Shown piece by piece: positions 17,882-25,639 of a DNA stretch of 64,000 nucleotides. A program made the position numbers and the translations under genes. Under the pieces are notes generated by a model. It saw only the letters and a program-made list of their open reading frames with translations, had not been told where the DNA came from and searched no databases. This stretch comes from an uncultured Acetatifactor sp. (GTDB lineage: Bacteria; Bacillota; Clostridia; Lachnospirales; Lachnospiraceae): assembly GCA_934433135.1 (NCBI GenBank), contig CAKRZO010000003.1, forward strand, positions 124,001-188,000, in the 5' to 3' direction. Position 1 is the stretch's first letter. The number at the start of each line of letters is the position of its first letter.

Positions 17882-17975
17882 CAGACGCTTTAACATCGGA
17901 AGAATCGCGCGTCAAATTTCAGATTAGACGCTGCGATAAAGGCTGCTTTGTGACGCCTGCGGCACAAATAGCCGT
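17882..17975. repeat. REP-like repeat, family B copy 1
   Basis: The core hairpin GGCTGCTTTGTG-ACGCCTGCGG-CACAAATAGCC (17941-17973) is preceded by CAGACGCTTTAACATCGGA and an inner hairpin GCGTC...GACGC. It matches copies at 24216-24248 and 59416-59486 and a weaker one at 29991-30055. It fills much of the 252-base gap between two genes of the zinc-ribbon operon. Confidence 0.75.
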
Positions 17976-18117
17976 ATAAATTTCGATCAGAACCTCAGTG
18001 AGCGTCAGAAGAAGTGTCAAATTCTTGCTTCATCTTTTCACTTTCATACTCCTTCGTTTTGTATATTATGCTCTGTACATTGAAAGCGCTGCTTTAGGAT
18101 CTGCTCCTGCGACTGCT

Positions 18118-18876
18118 TCATTCCTTACCTGTTCCCGCCCCCCGCCGGAGCAATGCATCCCGGATCTCCAGCCCCATTGCCTCATACCGCCGGTACTCCA
18201 CGCCGGCTCGTAGTTCTTCTTCGTTGGAGACAGGGGTACCACCTCTCGCACTACCCATAATTGCTTTGGCAGCCCTTCCGGATCGGGTACTGCCACGCAG
18301 CGGACGCATGGCCTCCACTTCATCCGGCATAGTCTTCGTATCGTTGCCTGCAGAGGAATCGTTCAACTTAAAGCGGATTTCGTTAAAGAATGGATTGCTG
18401 ACATTGATCACGATACAGAAGTCATAGGAACAGGTGTACTGCCGGGAATTAAAGCCATGCCGTTTGCCTCCCGCGTCTTTCTCCTCAATCTCGATTTCGC
18501 TTTCGTTGATATCCAGCTTGCATCCGGTTACATCTGAAAGAGCCAGCACATCCGGATTAGCTTCCATCAGATTTCTGGTTGCAGTCACCATAAACAACCC
18601 TGCGTCCTCATCCAACAGCACCTTAGTGTCCTCACCCAGGATACGGGTAATATGAAAAGCGGCAACCCTTATCTTATTGGCTTCCCGGTAAGCCAGCTGC
18701 TCTTTGATTTCTTCCACGGTGGTTTGCCTCCGGTTACTAAACCATGGGGAGAGTTTTGCCTCACAATCTTTGCAGTAATTTTTGCCTCCCGGCTTTCGAT
18801 TGTCCAACCACTCGATCTCGCTGCCGCAGATAGCGCATCCCTTTTTCTCAAAGCGTTTTCCAAACAGTGCCATCAT
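18118..18876 (-). CDS. Zinc-ribbon protein with DUF4428-like N-terminus
   Basis: A 252-residue soluble protein. The N-terminus KKGCAICGSEIEW and NYCKDCEAKLSPW gives the CxxC...CxxC ribbon of DUF4428 proteins. The middle (RVAAFHITRILGEDTKVLLD, LFMVTATRNLMEANPD) is a beta-rich domain of unknown role. The C-terminal part is low complexity, with Gly/Arg (MRPLRGSTRSGRAAKA) followed by a short helix. A GGAG site precedes ATG 18876. It shares the operon with two other cytoplasmic zinc-ribbon proteins. No catalytic motif is seen. Confidence 0.75.
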   Translation of the reverse strand: MMALFGKRFEKKGCAICGSEIEWLDNRKPGGKNYCKDCEAKLSPWFSNRRQTTVEEIKEQLAYREANKIRVAAFHITRILGEDTKVLLDEDAGLFMVTATRNLMEANPDVLALSDVTGCKLDINESEIEIEEKDAGGKRHGFNSRQYTCSYDFCIVINVSNPFFNEIRFKLNDSSAGNDTKTMPDEVEAMRPLRGSTRSGRAAKAIMGSARGGTPVSNEEELRAGVEYRRYEAMGLEIRDALLRRGAGTGKE

Positions 18877-19034
18877 GATTTATCTCCTCGCTCCTTATTT
18901 CTTGTGCCGATGACCTCCCGCATCGGATATACTGACCCTGCTGCCCTCATACCGGAAGCACTGACATGCCCCACCGTTCCCATTCGTTGAGCGGCGTGGT
19001 TGCGCCTTCTGACGGGTATTCCGGAATCCTGCCT

Positions 19035-19316
19035 TTATTTGCACTTTGCTGTGAGCATTGTCCCGCACTGAGGACAAAAGTTTACGTTGTCAGGAAGCAC
19101 GGTTTCACATACCGGACAGCGACGGTGCAGATTAAGGTAAAACTGGTAAAGTGTTTCTCGAGGAAGTTGGCTGCCGCATTCTCCACAGGTTCGCTTCGCT
19201 GCAGGGGCTGTCGCGCCGCAATTGGCGCAAACTTTGATCTGCTTCATAGCTTCCGGTCCGAATCCATATTGTTTCATGCTTTCCGTACGGATCTTCTCAA
19301 TTTGCTGTCTTGTCAT
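19035..19316 (-). CDS. Small double zinc-ribbon protein (93 aa)
   Basis: ATG 19316 starts one base after the stop of the upstream zinc-ribbon gene. The N-terminal helix MTRQQIEKIRTESMKQYGF is followed by two ribbons: CANCGATAPAAKRTCGECGS, then CPVCETVLPDNVNFCPQCGT. Each has two CxxC knuckles, as in DUF7577/zinc_ribbon_2-type modules. The longer frame starting further upstream overlaps the neighbouring gene and was not used. The protein is probably cytoplasmic and binds protein or nucleic acid; the partner is unknown. The 158 bases that follow, before 18876, hold no convincing gene. Confidence 0.75.
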   Translation of the reverse strand: MTRQQIEKIRTESMKQYGFGPEAMKQIKVCANCGATAPAAKRTCGECGSQLPRETLYQFYLNLHRRCPVCETVLPDNVNFCPQCGTMLTAKCK

Positions 19317-19317
19317 T

Positions 19318-19683
19318 TCATAATCCCTCTCCTCCGTATTGAAGTCGTTTGCCGCAACGAGGACAAAATATCCCCACGGAGGTGATCTCTTTGCCGCAAT
19401 GGGAGCAGTAACGAGGAAATCTTTCCCACGGCGCACATTCCACGCATTCTGCCACATCAGCATTATACATGGCATTCGATACCCATTTGCCGCACTTGTG
19501 GCATCGGTTAAAATATTTCCTTGCGTCCTTCCAGGCGGTTTCCAGTCCCTTCTCCTGTGTTTCTGCCCGGACTGACCCGGTCGTATGCAACAAAGCACCT
19601 GTGATGTCACAAAAGAAGCTGTACCGATTCCCACCTGAATCAGCGATTACTCTATAGTGTGCTGTTTTATGAGCAAGCACCAT
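19318..19683 (-). CDS. Zinc-ribbon protein, first gene of the lipoprotein operon
   Basis: ATG 19683 follows AAGGAAGGG and is used rather than the TTG one codon earlier, giving 121 residues. The N-terminal half has a beta-rich pattern (HYRVIADSGGNRYSFFCDIT). The second half holds CHKCGKWVSNAMYN, ECVECAPWERF and then CSHCGKEITSVGIFCPRCGK, so four CxxC knuckles or two zinc sites. It is translationally linked to the 93-residue gene. The operon it opens runs back to back with the kinase/regulator array at 20035, so both may respond to the same signal. Confidence 0.75.
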   Translation of the reverse strand: MVLAHKTAHYRVIADSGGNRYSFFCDITGALLHTTGSVRAETQEKGLETAWKDARKYFNRCHKCGKWVSNAMYNADVAECVECAPWERFPRYCSHCGKEITSVGIFCPRCGKRLQYGGEGL

Positions 19684-20034
19684 CAAACCCTTCCTTTCTT
19701 TTTTGACTCTCGATTAAGTCTTGATTGTATGGTATAATAGAAACCGCGAGGAGGCAAAGAGAAATTTGCGCAGGTGATTTTTCACATTACCTCCCTCGGT
19801 ATTACCTGTACCCGTATTTTAAGCAGTTTCTGCGCTTTTGTCCCCACCCCAAACCCTTAAAAGGGTAGGAATAAAGCGAAAAAATCTGATTCTCCTGCCA
19901 CCCTAAACCGAAAACAGACAGGAAGCGCAAAAAAATCAGGTTTGGTTCAAAGCCAGGATCGGAAATACTGCAAATTAGGATACAAGGGAAGATCCTGTGA
20001 CGAGAATCTATATTTTGCGAGGAGGAGCCCATGC
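19684..20034. promoter_or_regulatory. Divergent intergenic region between the two accessory operons
   Basis: The 351 bases separate the minus-strand zinc-ribbon operon from the plus-strand signalling array. A plus-strand extended -10 box TGGTATAAT lies at 19730-19738 without a clear -35 box; on the minus strand TTGCCT-N17-TACCAT is a weak candidate. A family C repeat fragment lies at 19746-19785. The palindrome CCCTTAAAAGGG lies near 19854. GAGGAGGAG just before ATG 20035 is the ribosome site of the first kinase gene. Nothing here looks coding. Confidence 0.4.
19746..19785. repeat. Family C repeat fragment
   Basis: GAGAAATTTGCGCAGGTGAT with flanking GAGG and TTTTTCAC matches the first half of the repeats at 41579 and 49139. 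The second half, the CAATTTG hairpin, is missing. Confidence 0.6.
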
Positions 20035-21669
20035 ATGGTTAAGCAGAGTCAAAAAACAGGAATATTGGTAGCTGTGCTGGTCATCTGTGCTGTCCTGGCT
20101 CGCATTTCAGGAAAATTTGATGTTCTTCCCACACCGTTTGGCCTGGTTCGCGCGATGATTTATATCGGTCTGTATATTGGCTGGGGACTCTCCGTCAGCC
20201 ATCGCATTTTACCAATAAGAGTGCGCTGCTATATGATCGGTATTTCATTACTGACCGTTTTCTGGTTTGTTATACAGTCAGTAAAATATTTTTTTGTGGC
20301 TGATCCTGCTCTGATCCGGAATCTATGGTATTGGTACTATTGTCCTATGCTGTTCATACCCCTTTTTTCCGTGTTTGTTTCCCTGTCTCTGGGTAAGCCG
20401 GAAAACTTCCATTTACCGAAATGGTCAAGGCTGTTATATCTTCCCACCCTGCTACTTCTGCTGTTGGTGCTGACAAATGATTTCCACCAGCTCGTTTTTT
20501 TCTTTCCGGCAGGAGTGGTTTGGAGCGATACACATAAGGTCTATGCGTACGGATATTATTTTGTTATCGGATGGGAAATTACCTGTGCACTGACCGCATT
20601 TGTGATTATGCTCATCAAATGCCGTGTGACACAGAGAAAAAAATACCTGCCGGCGCTTCTGCTGTCCTGCTCCATCATATACGCATTTATCTACGCCAGC
20701 GGAGCCAGGTGGATGCAGGTGATAGGAGGAGATATTACCGCAGTGCAATGCCTGCTGTTTACCGCAATGCTGGAAAGCTGCATCCGGTGCGGATTGATCC
20801 AGGCCAATACCGGCTATGTCGAGTTATTTGAAGCAGGAACCTTCCGTGCCCAGATTGCCGATAATGACCATAAAGTTCGTTATGCCTCTGCAGAGGCATC
20901 AGTGCTTTCTGAACAAACTATGTGTGCAGCAGAGGAAGGCTCTTTCCATCTTGACAAACATACCTTGCTGAAAAGTTACCCCATCCAGGGCGGTCATGTG
21001 TATTGGCAGGAAGATATCACCGACTTCTCCGTCCTGCTTGATAAGCTGGAGGAAAACAGAGCGAAAATTGCTGAGCACAATCATCTGGAACAGGAGAATT
21101 ATCGAATCAGGCTGAAAATTCATACCCTACGGGAACAGAATCGCCTCTATGATCTCCTGCAGGAAGAAACCGCCCATCAGATCAATTTGCTGAACAACCT
21201 GTTTTTCCGATATAATGAAGAAGAAAATCCGGAAAAGCGCCATAACCTGCTTGCCAGAATTACTGTAATTGGCACTTACATAAAGCGCAGAGGCAATCTG
21301 CTCTTTATCCGTGAAAAAAGTGAAACCACCGATTCCGGAGAACTGGCTTTATGCATGGAAGAATCCTTTGCAAATTTGAAGTTAATGGGCGTAGAATGTG
21401 AGGCTAATATTCCGAAAGGCTGCAAAATCTTTACCCGGGATGCGATTTTAGTCTATGACTTTTTTGAAAAAATAATTGAGACTGCCATAGCTGATTTGCG
21501 CTTTGTTTGGTTGAAAGCGCGTATTCTTACCGATTCGATCATCCTCCGTATGGAGGTGGAGTGCGAAAGCTCTCTTGTAGATCTTCAGGATATTTGTGAA
21601 AGCTGCTCCTTTGAGGATGGCGTATGGCGCCTTATCCTCCGCATCGGGAAGGCAGGTGAACCACTGTGA
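20035..21669 (+). CDS. Membrane sensor, histidine-kinase-like but lacking clear catalytic motifs
   Basis: ATG 20035 is chosen for the GGAGGAG seven bases upstream, giving 544 residues. The first ~230 residues carry about seven hydrophobic segments (GILVAVLVICAVLARIS, LVRAMIYIGLYIGWGLS and so on), as in 7TM-type kinase sensors. A PAS-like stretch (FRAQIADNDHKVRYASA) and a helical dimerisation region (TLREQNRLYDLLQEETAHQI) follow. The C-terminal ~150 residues resemble the place of an ATPase domain, but neither the N-box nor the DxGxG glycine box is recognisable. Its GTGA overlap with the true kinase downstream suggests a heteromeric sensor. Enzymatic activity is doubtful. Confidence 0.7.
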   Translation: MVKQSQKTGILVAVLVICAVLARISGKFDVLPTPFGLVRAMIYIGLYIGWGLSVSHRILPIRVRCYMIGISLLTVFWFVIQSVKYFFVADPALIRNLWYWYYCPMLFIPLFSVFVSLSLGKPENFHLPKWSRLLYLPTLLLLLLVLTNDFHQLVFFFPAGVVWSDTHKVYAYGYYFVIGWEITCALTAFVIMLIKCRVTQRKKYLPALLLSCSIIYAFIYASGARWMQVIGGDITAVQCLLFTAMLESCIRCGLIQANTGYVELFEAGTFRAQIADNDHKVRYASAEASVLSEQTMCAAEEGSFHLDKHTLLKSYPIQGGHVYWQEDITDFSVLLDKLEENRAKIAEHNHLEQENYRIRLKIHTLREQNRLYDLLQEETAHQINLLNNLFFRYNEEENPEKRHNLLARITVIGTYIKRRGNLLFIREKSETTDSGELALCMEESFANLKLMGVECEANIPKGCKIFTRDAILVYDFFEKIIETAIADLRFVWLKARILTDSIILRMEVECESSLVDLQDICESCSFEDGVWRLILRIGKAGEPL

Positions 21670-22958
21670 CAACATTTTATCTATCCTCCGAAACGGAACA
21701 GTCCGTATGGATGGTCTGCCTGTTCTTTTCCCTGATCCTGGATGTGTTTCTTTTCCTTGCGTCTTCCGACCGAGGTGAGAGCAGATGGTGGAGGCTTCTG
21801 GATACCGGAACCTTTATCGCTATTCTGATTCTGCTGTGCATTGCCGGGGATGCCTTTGGTAAAAAGGTCGATGGCCTTCCCATAAATTCTTTGCTGCCGT
21901 TCCCGATGTGGCTGCTGTGGTGCATCACAGGTATGACAGGCGCTCTGCTCCTGTGCCAGACTGCTGACTTGATCTACCGGGAGAAGCGAACACTCAGCCG
22001 CAATTCTGTGAAGAAGGCAATTGATATGCTGCCCGTAGCGATCTGCTATTTCACCCCGTCAGGTACGCTCAAGCTGTGCAATCTGCAAATGCACCGCCTG
22101 TTCCGTATGCTGGCGCAAAGGGATCTCCAGCACTTCGATGAATTGCAGCAGGCACTTACGGAGTGCGACAGGAAAAGCAATGTTGTAAGGCTTCCCGATG
22201 TAGTGCAGACCTATCTGTTTCCCGATGGTAAGTCCTGGCGCTACTCTCAAGCAGAGATAACGGTTCCGGATGGCACTGTTTACATAGAGGTACTCTTCTC
22301 AGATATAACCGAGCTTTATGAAAAAGAGCGGATGCTCAGGGAACAGACCGAAAAGCTCCAAAAATTCTCCCGTGACCTGAAGGTTCTTTCGGATAATGTA
22401 CTGACATTGACAAAGGAAACGGAAATCCTGTCGGCCAAAACCAAACTGCATGACCGGATGGGGGCGGGCATCCTTGCCATGCGGCTGATTTTGCAGCAAG
22501 AGCAGATATCTCAGGAAGCCGCAGACAGCCTTCTATTGTTTCAAAAAGCGATCAGATCCCTTAAAAATGACAACGCAGACTCCCGGGAGTGTGATGCGTT
22601 TGCAGATTTTTTGCAGGATGCCGATACTATCGGCGTAAAGATAGAATTGACTGGTGAATTGCCAAAGCAGGGGGAAATATATCACATATTTGTGAACGCC
22701 ATGCGGGAATGTCTGACCAACAGCGTCCGCCATGCGGACGCAACGACCCTTTCCGTCATTGTTAAACACAACAGTGCCCACACTTCCATGTGTATCACAA
22801 ATAATGGAGTCCCCCCTGCAAATATCGTTGTTCCGAGGGGTGGTTTGCTCAACCTTCACCGCCATGTTACAAGCTTAGGAGGTACGATGGAAATACAGTG
22901 GTCACCGGCTTTTGCGCTGATGATTGTCATTCCCGCAGAAAAGGAGGAGACAGAATGA
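21666..22958 (+). CDS. Sensor histidine kinase (NarL/LiaS-like group)
   Basis: A 430-residue kinase starting at GTG 21666, overlapping the previous stop by four bases. Hydrophobic segments (VWMVCLFFSLILDVFLFLAS, FIAILILLCIA, MWLLWCITGMTGALLL) form the membrane part. A PAS domain (AIDMLPVAICYFTPSGTLKL) follows. The likely phosphoacceptor is His262 in KTKLHDRMGAG. The ATPase N-box is visible around Asn352 in MRECLTNSVRHA, and the glycine region as PRGGLLNLHRHVTSLGGTME. It should phosphorylate the NarL-type regulator encoded next, whose start overlaps this stop. The signal is unknown and may involve the neighbouring lipoproteins. Confidence 0.85.
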   Translation: MTTFYLSSETEQSVWMVCLFFSLILDVFLFLASSDRGESRWWRLLDTGTFIAILILLCIAGDAFGKKVDGLPINSLLPFPMWLLWCITGMTGALLLCQTADLIYREKRTLSRNSVKKAIDMLPVAICYFTPSGTLKLCNLQMHRLFRMLAQRDLQHFDELQQALTECDRKSNVVRLPDVVQTYLFPDGKSWRYSQAEITVPDGTVYIEVLFSDITELYEKERMLREQTEKLQKFSRDLKVLSDNVLTLTKETEILSAKTKLHDRMGAGILAMRLILQQEQISQEAADSLLLFQKAIRSLKNDNADSRECDAFADFLQDADTIGVKIELTGELPKQGEIYHIFVNAMRECLTNSVRHADATTLSVIVKHNSAHTSMCITNNGVPPANIVVPRGGLLNLHRHVTSLGGTMEIQWSPAFALMIVIPAEKEETE

Positions 22959-23605
22959 AACAGGTGTTAATTGTAGAGGATCAGCGGATGCCCCGCCAAT
23001 ATATGGAGAGAATGATCTCCGACAGTGAAAACTATGCCCTTGCAGCCAGTATAAGCAGTGCGGCTCTTGCGCTTGCCTGCTGCAAACGGCAGATGATTGA
23101 TCTGATCCTGATGGATGTATGTACTGCCGGAAACAAGGACGGCATCGAAGCTGCCGCCGAAATCAAAGCGTTGTTCCCAAACATAAAAATCATCGTTGTC
23201 ACATCAATAGTCGAGGCAGGTTTCCTGGAAAGAGCCATAGCCGCGAAGGTTGATAGCTTCTGGTACAAAGATTTAAGCCCCGAATCCCTGATTGATGTCA
23301 TCAAACGCACGATGGCGGGAGAACGTCTCTTCCCGCATGAAACACCACAAGTGAAAATAGGTCATGCCAACAGTACGGATTTGACCGCAAAAGAAATCCA
23401 GGTACTGCGCCTTGTATGTGATGGTCTGGAATACAGCGAAATTGCCCAAGCCCTTTTGATCACAGAGAGAACCGTGAAATATCATGTTTCCAATATCCTG
23501 CAAAAAACAGGCTATGCCAACAAGACCCGTCTTGCCATAGCAGTTACAGGCAAGAAATTTATTATTCCGAGCCTTCCGGAGGAGCAGGGCTTTGGCATAA
23601 CCTGA
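22955..23605 (+). CDS. Two-component response regulator, NarL/FixJ family
   Basis: ATG 22955 overlaps the kinase stop (ATGA) and has AAGGAGGAG upstream, giving 216 residues. The receiver domain has the acidic pair in IVEDQ, phosphoacceptor Asp54 in LILMDV and the conserved Thr/Lys region (VVTSI, WYKDL). The C-terminal LuxR-type helix-turn-helix reads LTAKEIQVLRLVCDGLEYSE and ITERTVKYHVSNILQK. It presumably controls one or both divergent operons here; no obvious tandem binding site could be assigned. A terminator-like hairpin follows at 23633. Confidence 0.92.
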   Translation: MKQVLIVEDQRMPRQYMERMISDSENYALAASISSAALALACCKRQMIDLILMDVCTAGNKDGIEAAAEIKALFPNIKIIVVTSIVEAGFLERAIAAKVDSFWYKDLSPESLIDVIKRTMAGERLFPHETPQVKIGHANSTDLTAKEIQVLRLVCDGLEYSEIAQALLITERTVKYHVSNILQKTGYANKTRLAIAVTGKKFIIPSLPEEQGFGIT

Positions 23606-23632
23606 TAACAGAGCAGGCAGCTTATTTTCCGG

Positions 23633-23657
23633 TTTCAGGAAAGCCTGAAAAATTTTT
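23633..23657 (+). terminator. Rho-independent terminator after the response regulator
   Basis: TTTCAGG-AAAG-CCTGAAA is a 7-base perfect stem followed by AATTTTTG. It splits the signalling array into an upstream kinase/regulator unit and a downstream pseudo-receiver unit. Confidence 0.65.
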
Positions 23658-23749
23658 GAAAAACTGTACTCATGGACAGTGTGGAGTATTGGCGTCTTTG
23701 TTATACTGGTATCATCAAAAGATTATAATGAGTTACAGGAGGTCGCCTT

Positions 23750-24133
23750 ATGCGAAGAATCGTTATTGATATGCAGAGCGCCCTGTTTGCGGATGCAGTG
23801 GCCGAAGCTCTGCGCAACTTTGATTCTGATCTGGAACCGATCCTGAGCGAAAGCCCGGACAAAACTCTGTCGCTATGTGATACTGTGCTTGCTAATGTCC
23901 TGATCATGGAAGTCACCATATATACGTCCAGGACACTGGAGGAACGACTGAAAATCCGAAACGCCCTGAAAAGAGCTCATCCGGATTGCAAAATCGTGCT
24001 GATAGTGGATGAAAACACAGAGAAAAAACTGGCGGACAAAGTACGGCAGGCCAAGAAGGACGGTCTGGTGGATAATTTTATTTACGGCTCTATTTCTTCC
24101 AGCTATCTCTCTGCTGTCATTGATGCACTTTAG
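23750..24133 (+). CDS. Stand-alone receiver-like protein with Glu at the phospho-site
   Basis: A 127-residue single-domain protein with strong AGGAGG before ATG 23750. The pattern resembles a CheY-like fold: a first strand MRRIVIDMQS, a strand NVLIMEV ending at Glu54 where Asp is expected, CKIVLIVDEN, and a closing segment VDNFIYGSISSSYLSAVIDA. The first-strand acidic pair is reduced to a single Asp. The Glu substitution would mimic or replace phosphorylation, so this is probably a pseudo-receiver. It begins the unit containing the orphan binding protein and the membrane LuxR regulator. Confidence 0.65.
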   Translation: MRRIVIDMQSALFADAVAEALRNFDSDLEPILSESPDKTLSLCDTVLANVLIMEVTIYTSRTLEERLKIRNALKRAHPDCKIVLIVDENTEKKLADKVRQAKKDGLVDNFIYGSISSSYLSAVIDAL

Positions 24134-24178
24134 AAAAGAGACTGATGAAGTTCAGGCGAAGCATAAGAGGAGACCGAA

Positions 24179-25621
24179 ATGAAAAAAGTATTAAATTTAT
24201 TTCTCGCTGATCGGCGACTGCTTTGTGTCGCCTGCGGCGCAAATAGCCATGTGAAAAAACGGCATATTAATGCATTGCATTTTAATGCTTTTTTTTGCGC
24301 TATTATACTTCTATTGATCATAACAGGTTGCGGGAATAGAGCCGGAAAGGATCCCATCACACTGACTATGTGGCACGTCTATGGCAGTCAGACTGAATCG
24401 CCGCTTAATGTGATGATCAATGAGTTTAACCAAACGAAGGGAAAAGAACGTGGCATTGTTGTTTCCGTTGTTTCCGTCACAAATTCCACTGCTATTGACG
24501 ATGTGCTGATTGCCTCTGCCCATAACGAGCCGGGGGCGGTTCCCATGCCGGATCTGTTCACGGCCTATCCACGAGTAGCGGAAGAAATCGGCCTTGACAG
24601 ACTTTTAGATTGGGGCGAATATCTTTCAGAGGAGGAACGCTCCGCCTATGTGGATGAATTTCTGGCAGAAGGCGTCCTGGATGGACGTTTGGTTATGTTG
24701 CCTGTCGCCAAGTCAACAGAGTTGCTGTTCCTGAACAAAACGATATTTGATCGTTTTTCCGCTGACACAGGAGCATCGGAGGAAGATCTTCTCCATTTTG
24801 ATACCCTTTTCGATTTGTGTTGCCGATATTATGATTGGTCAGACGGTGCGGAGATGTTTCAAATCAATGACTTCTATCATTACTTCCTGGTCAACATAGC
24901 CGGGCTGGGCGGGCAGTTCGTCCGGGACGGGAAGTTGGATTGCAACAGTAAGGAATTTGAGCAAGTCTGTCTGCCAATGGCTCGTGCGGCAATCCACGGG
25001 GGGCTCTGTACCGGGGACGGCTATGCTTCTGACCGCTGGAAAACAGCAGAAGTTATCAGCAATATCGGTTCCACGGCAGGAATGTTGTATCTGCGGGACT
25101 ATGTGACCTATCGGGACAATACCACAGAGGAAATTGAAACAGCCGTATATCCTTATCCTGTCTTTTCCGGTGCCGCACCGGTAGTCATACAACGGGGAAC
25201 CGGATTGTTTGCCATGAAAAGTGATGATGAGCGAAAGAATGAGGCTGCCGCAGTTTTCGGGAAATGGATCACGGAGGATGAACACAACCTGGACTTTGTG
25301 ATCGCTTCCGGATACCTGCCGGTTACGGAAAATACCTTTTCCACACTGTTCTCTGATATGAGCATTGTTGAGAATGAAAAGTTCCGGACCCTTTATGGCG
25401 CAGTGAATCAAATGTATAACCACTACACTTTTTATCCTTTGCCACTGTATGACTCTTCCGGAGAAATACAGTCCGGATTTGAGGAGACCGTAAAGAATGT
25501 ATTATCCATTGCCCACCGGGATTATATCAGCCGCATAGAACACGGGGATGACCCGGAAACAGCTATGTCGGAACTCCTTGATTCTTCGCTTTCGGAAATT
25601 CGGGACGCCGTAGAGCGGTGA
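24179..25621 (+). CDS. Orphan extracellular solute-binding lipoprotein
   Basis: A 480-residue family 1-type solute-binding protein. The mature part starts after lipobox LIITGC (Cys about 51) and opens with ITLTMWHVYGSQTESPLNVM, a typical first strand. The N-terminus is abnormally long, because codons for about 11 residues (CVACGAN and neighbours) come from a family B repeat inserted in frame between the start and the hydrophobic core. There is no permease or ATPase nearby. The next gene, four codons downstream of the stop region, is a membrane sensor-regulator, so this protein may deliver a ligand signal rather than feed transport. Confidence 0.85.
   Translation: MKKVLNLFLADRRLLCVACGANSHVKKRHINALHFNAFFCAIILLLIITGCGNRAGKDPITLTMWHVYGSQTESPLNVMINEFNQTKGKERGIVVSVVSVTNSTAIDDVLIASAHNEPGAVPMPDLFTAYPRVAEEIGLDRLLDWGEYLSEEERSAYVDEFLAEGVLDGRLVMLPVAKSTELLFLNKTIFDRFSADTGASEEDLLHFDTLFDLCCRYYDWSDGAEMFQINDFYHYFLVNIAGLGGQFVRDGKLDCNSKEFEQVCLPMARAAIHGGLCTGDGYASDRWKTAEVISNIGSTAGMLYLRDYVTYRDNTTEEIETAVYPYPVFSGAAPVVIQRGTGLFAMKSDDERKNEAAAVFGKWITEDEHNLDFVIASGYLPVTENTFSTLFSDMSIVENEKFRTLYGAVNQMYNHYTFYPLPLYDSSGEIQSGFEETVKNVLSIAHRDYISRIEHGDDPETAMSELLDSSLSEIRDAVER
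24216..24248 (+). repeat. Family B repeat inside a coding sequence
   Basis: GACTGCTTTGTG-TCGCCTGCGG-CGCAAATAGCC is the hairpin core seen at 17941-17973 and 59448-59480. It keeps the reading frame of the lipoprotein gene open and lies 37 bases after its start codon. Confidence 0.8.
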
Positions 25622-25639
25622 CACAAGAGAGGGAAAACC

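Noticed and set aside
18895..19077. Minus-strand frame of 60 codons between two zinc-ribbon genes
   Set aside because: It overlaps the end of the 93-residue gene, has no ribosome site, and its sequence shows no domain.
19802..20032. Minus-strand frame of 76 codons in the divergent region
   Set aside because: It covers promoter-like sequence, lacks a ribosome site and shows no domain.
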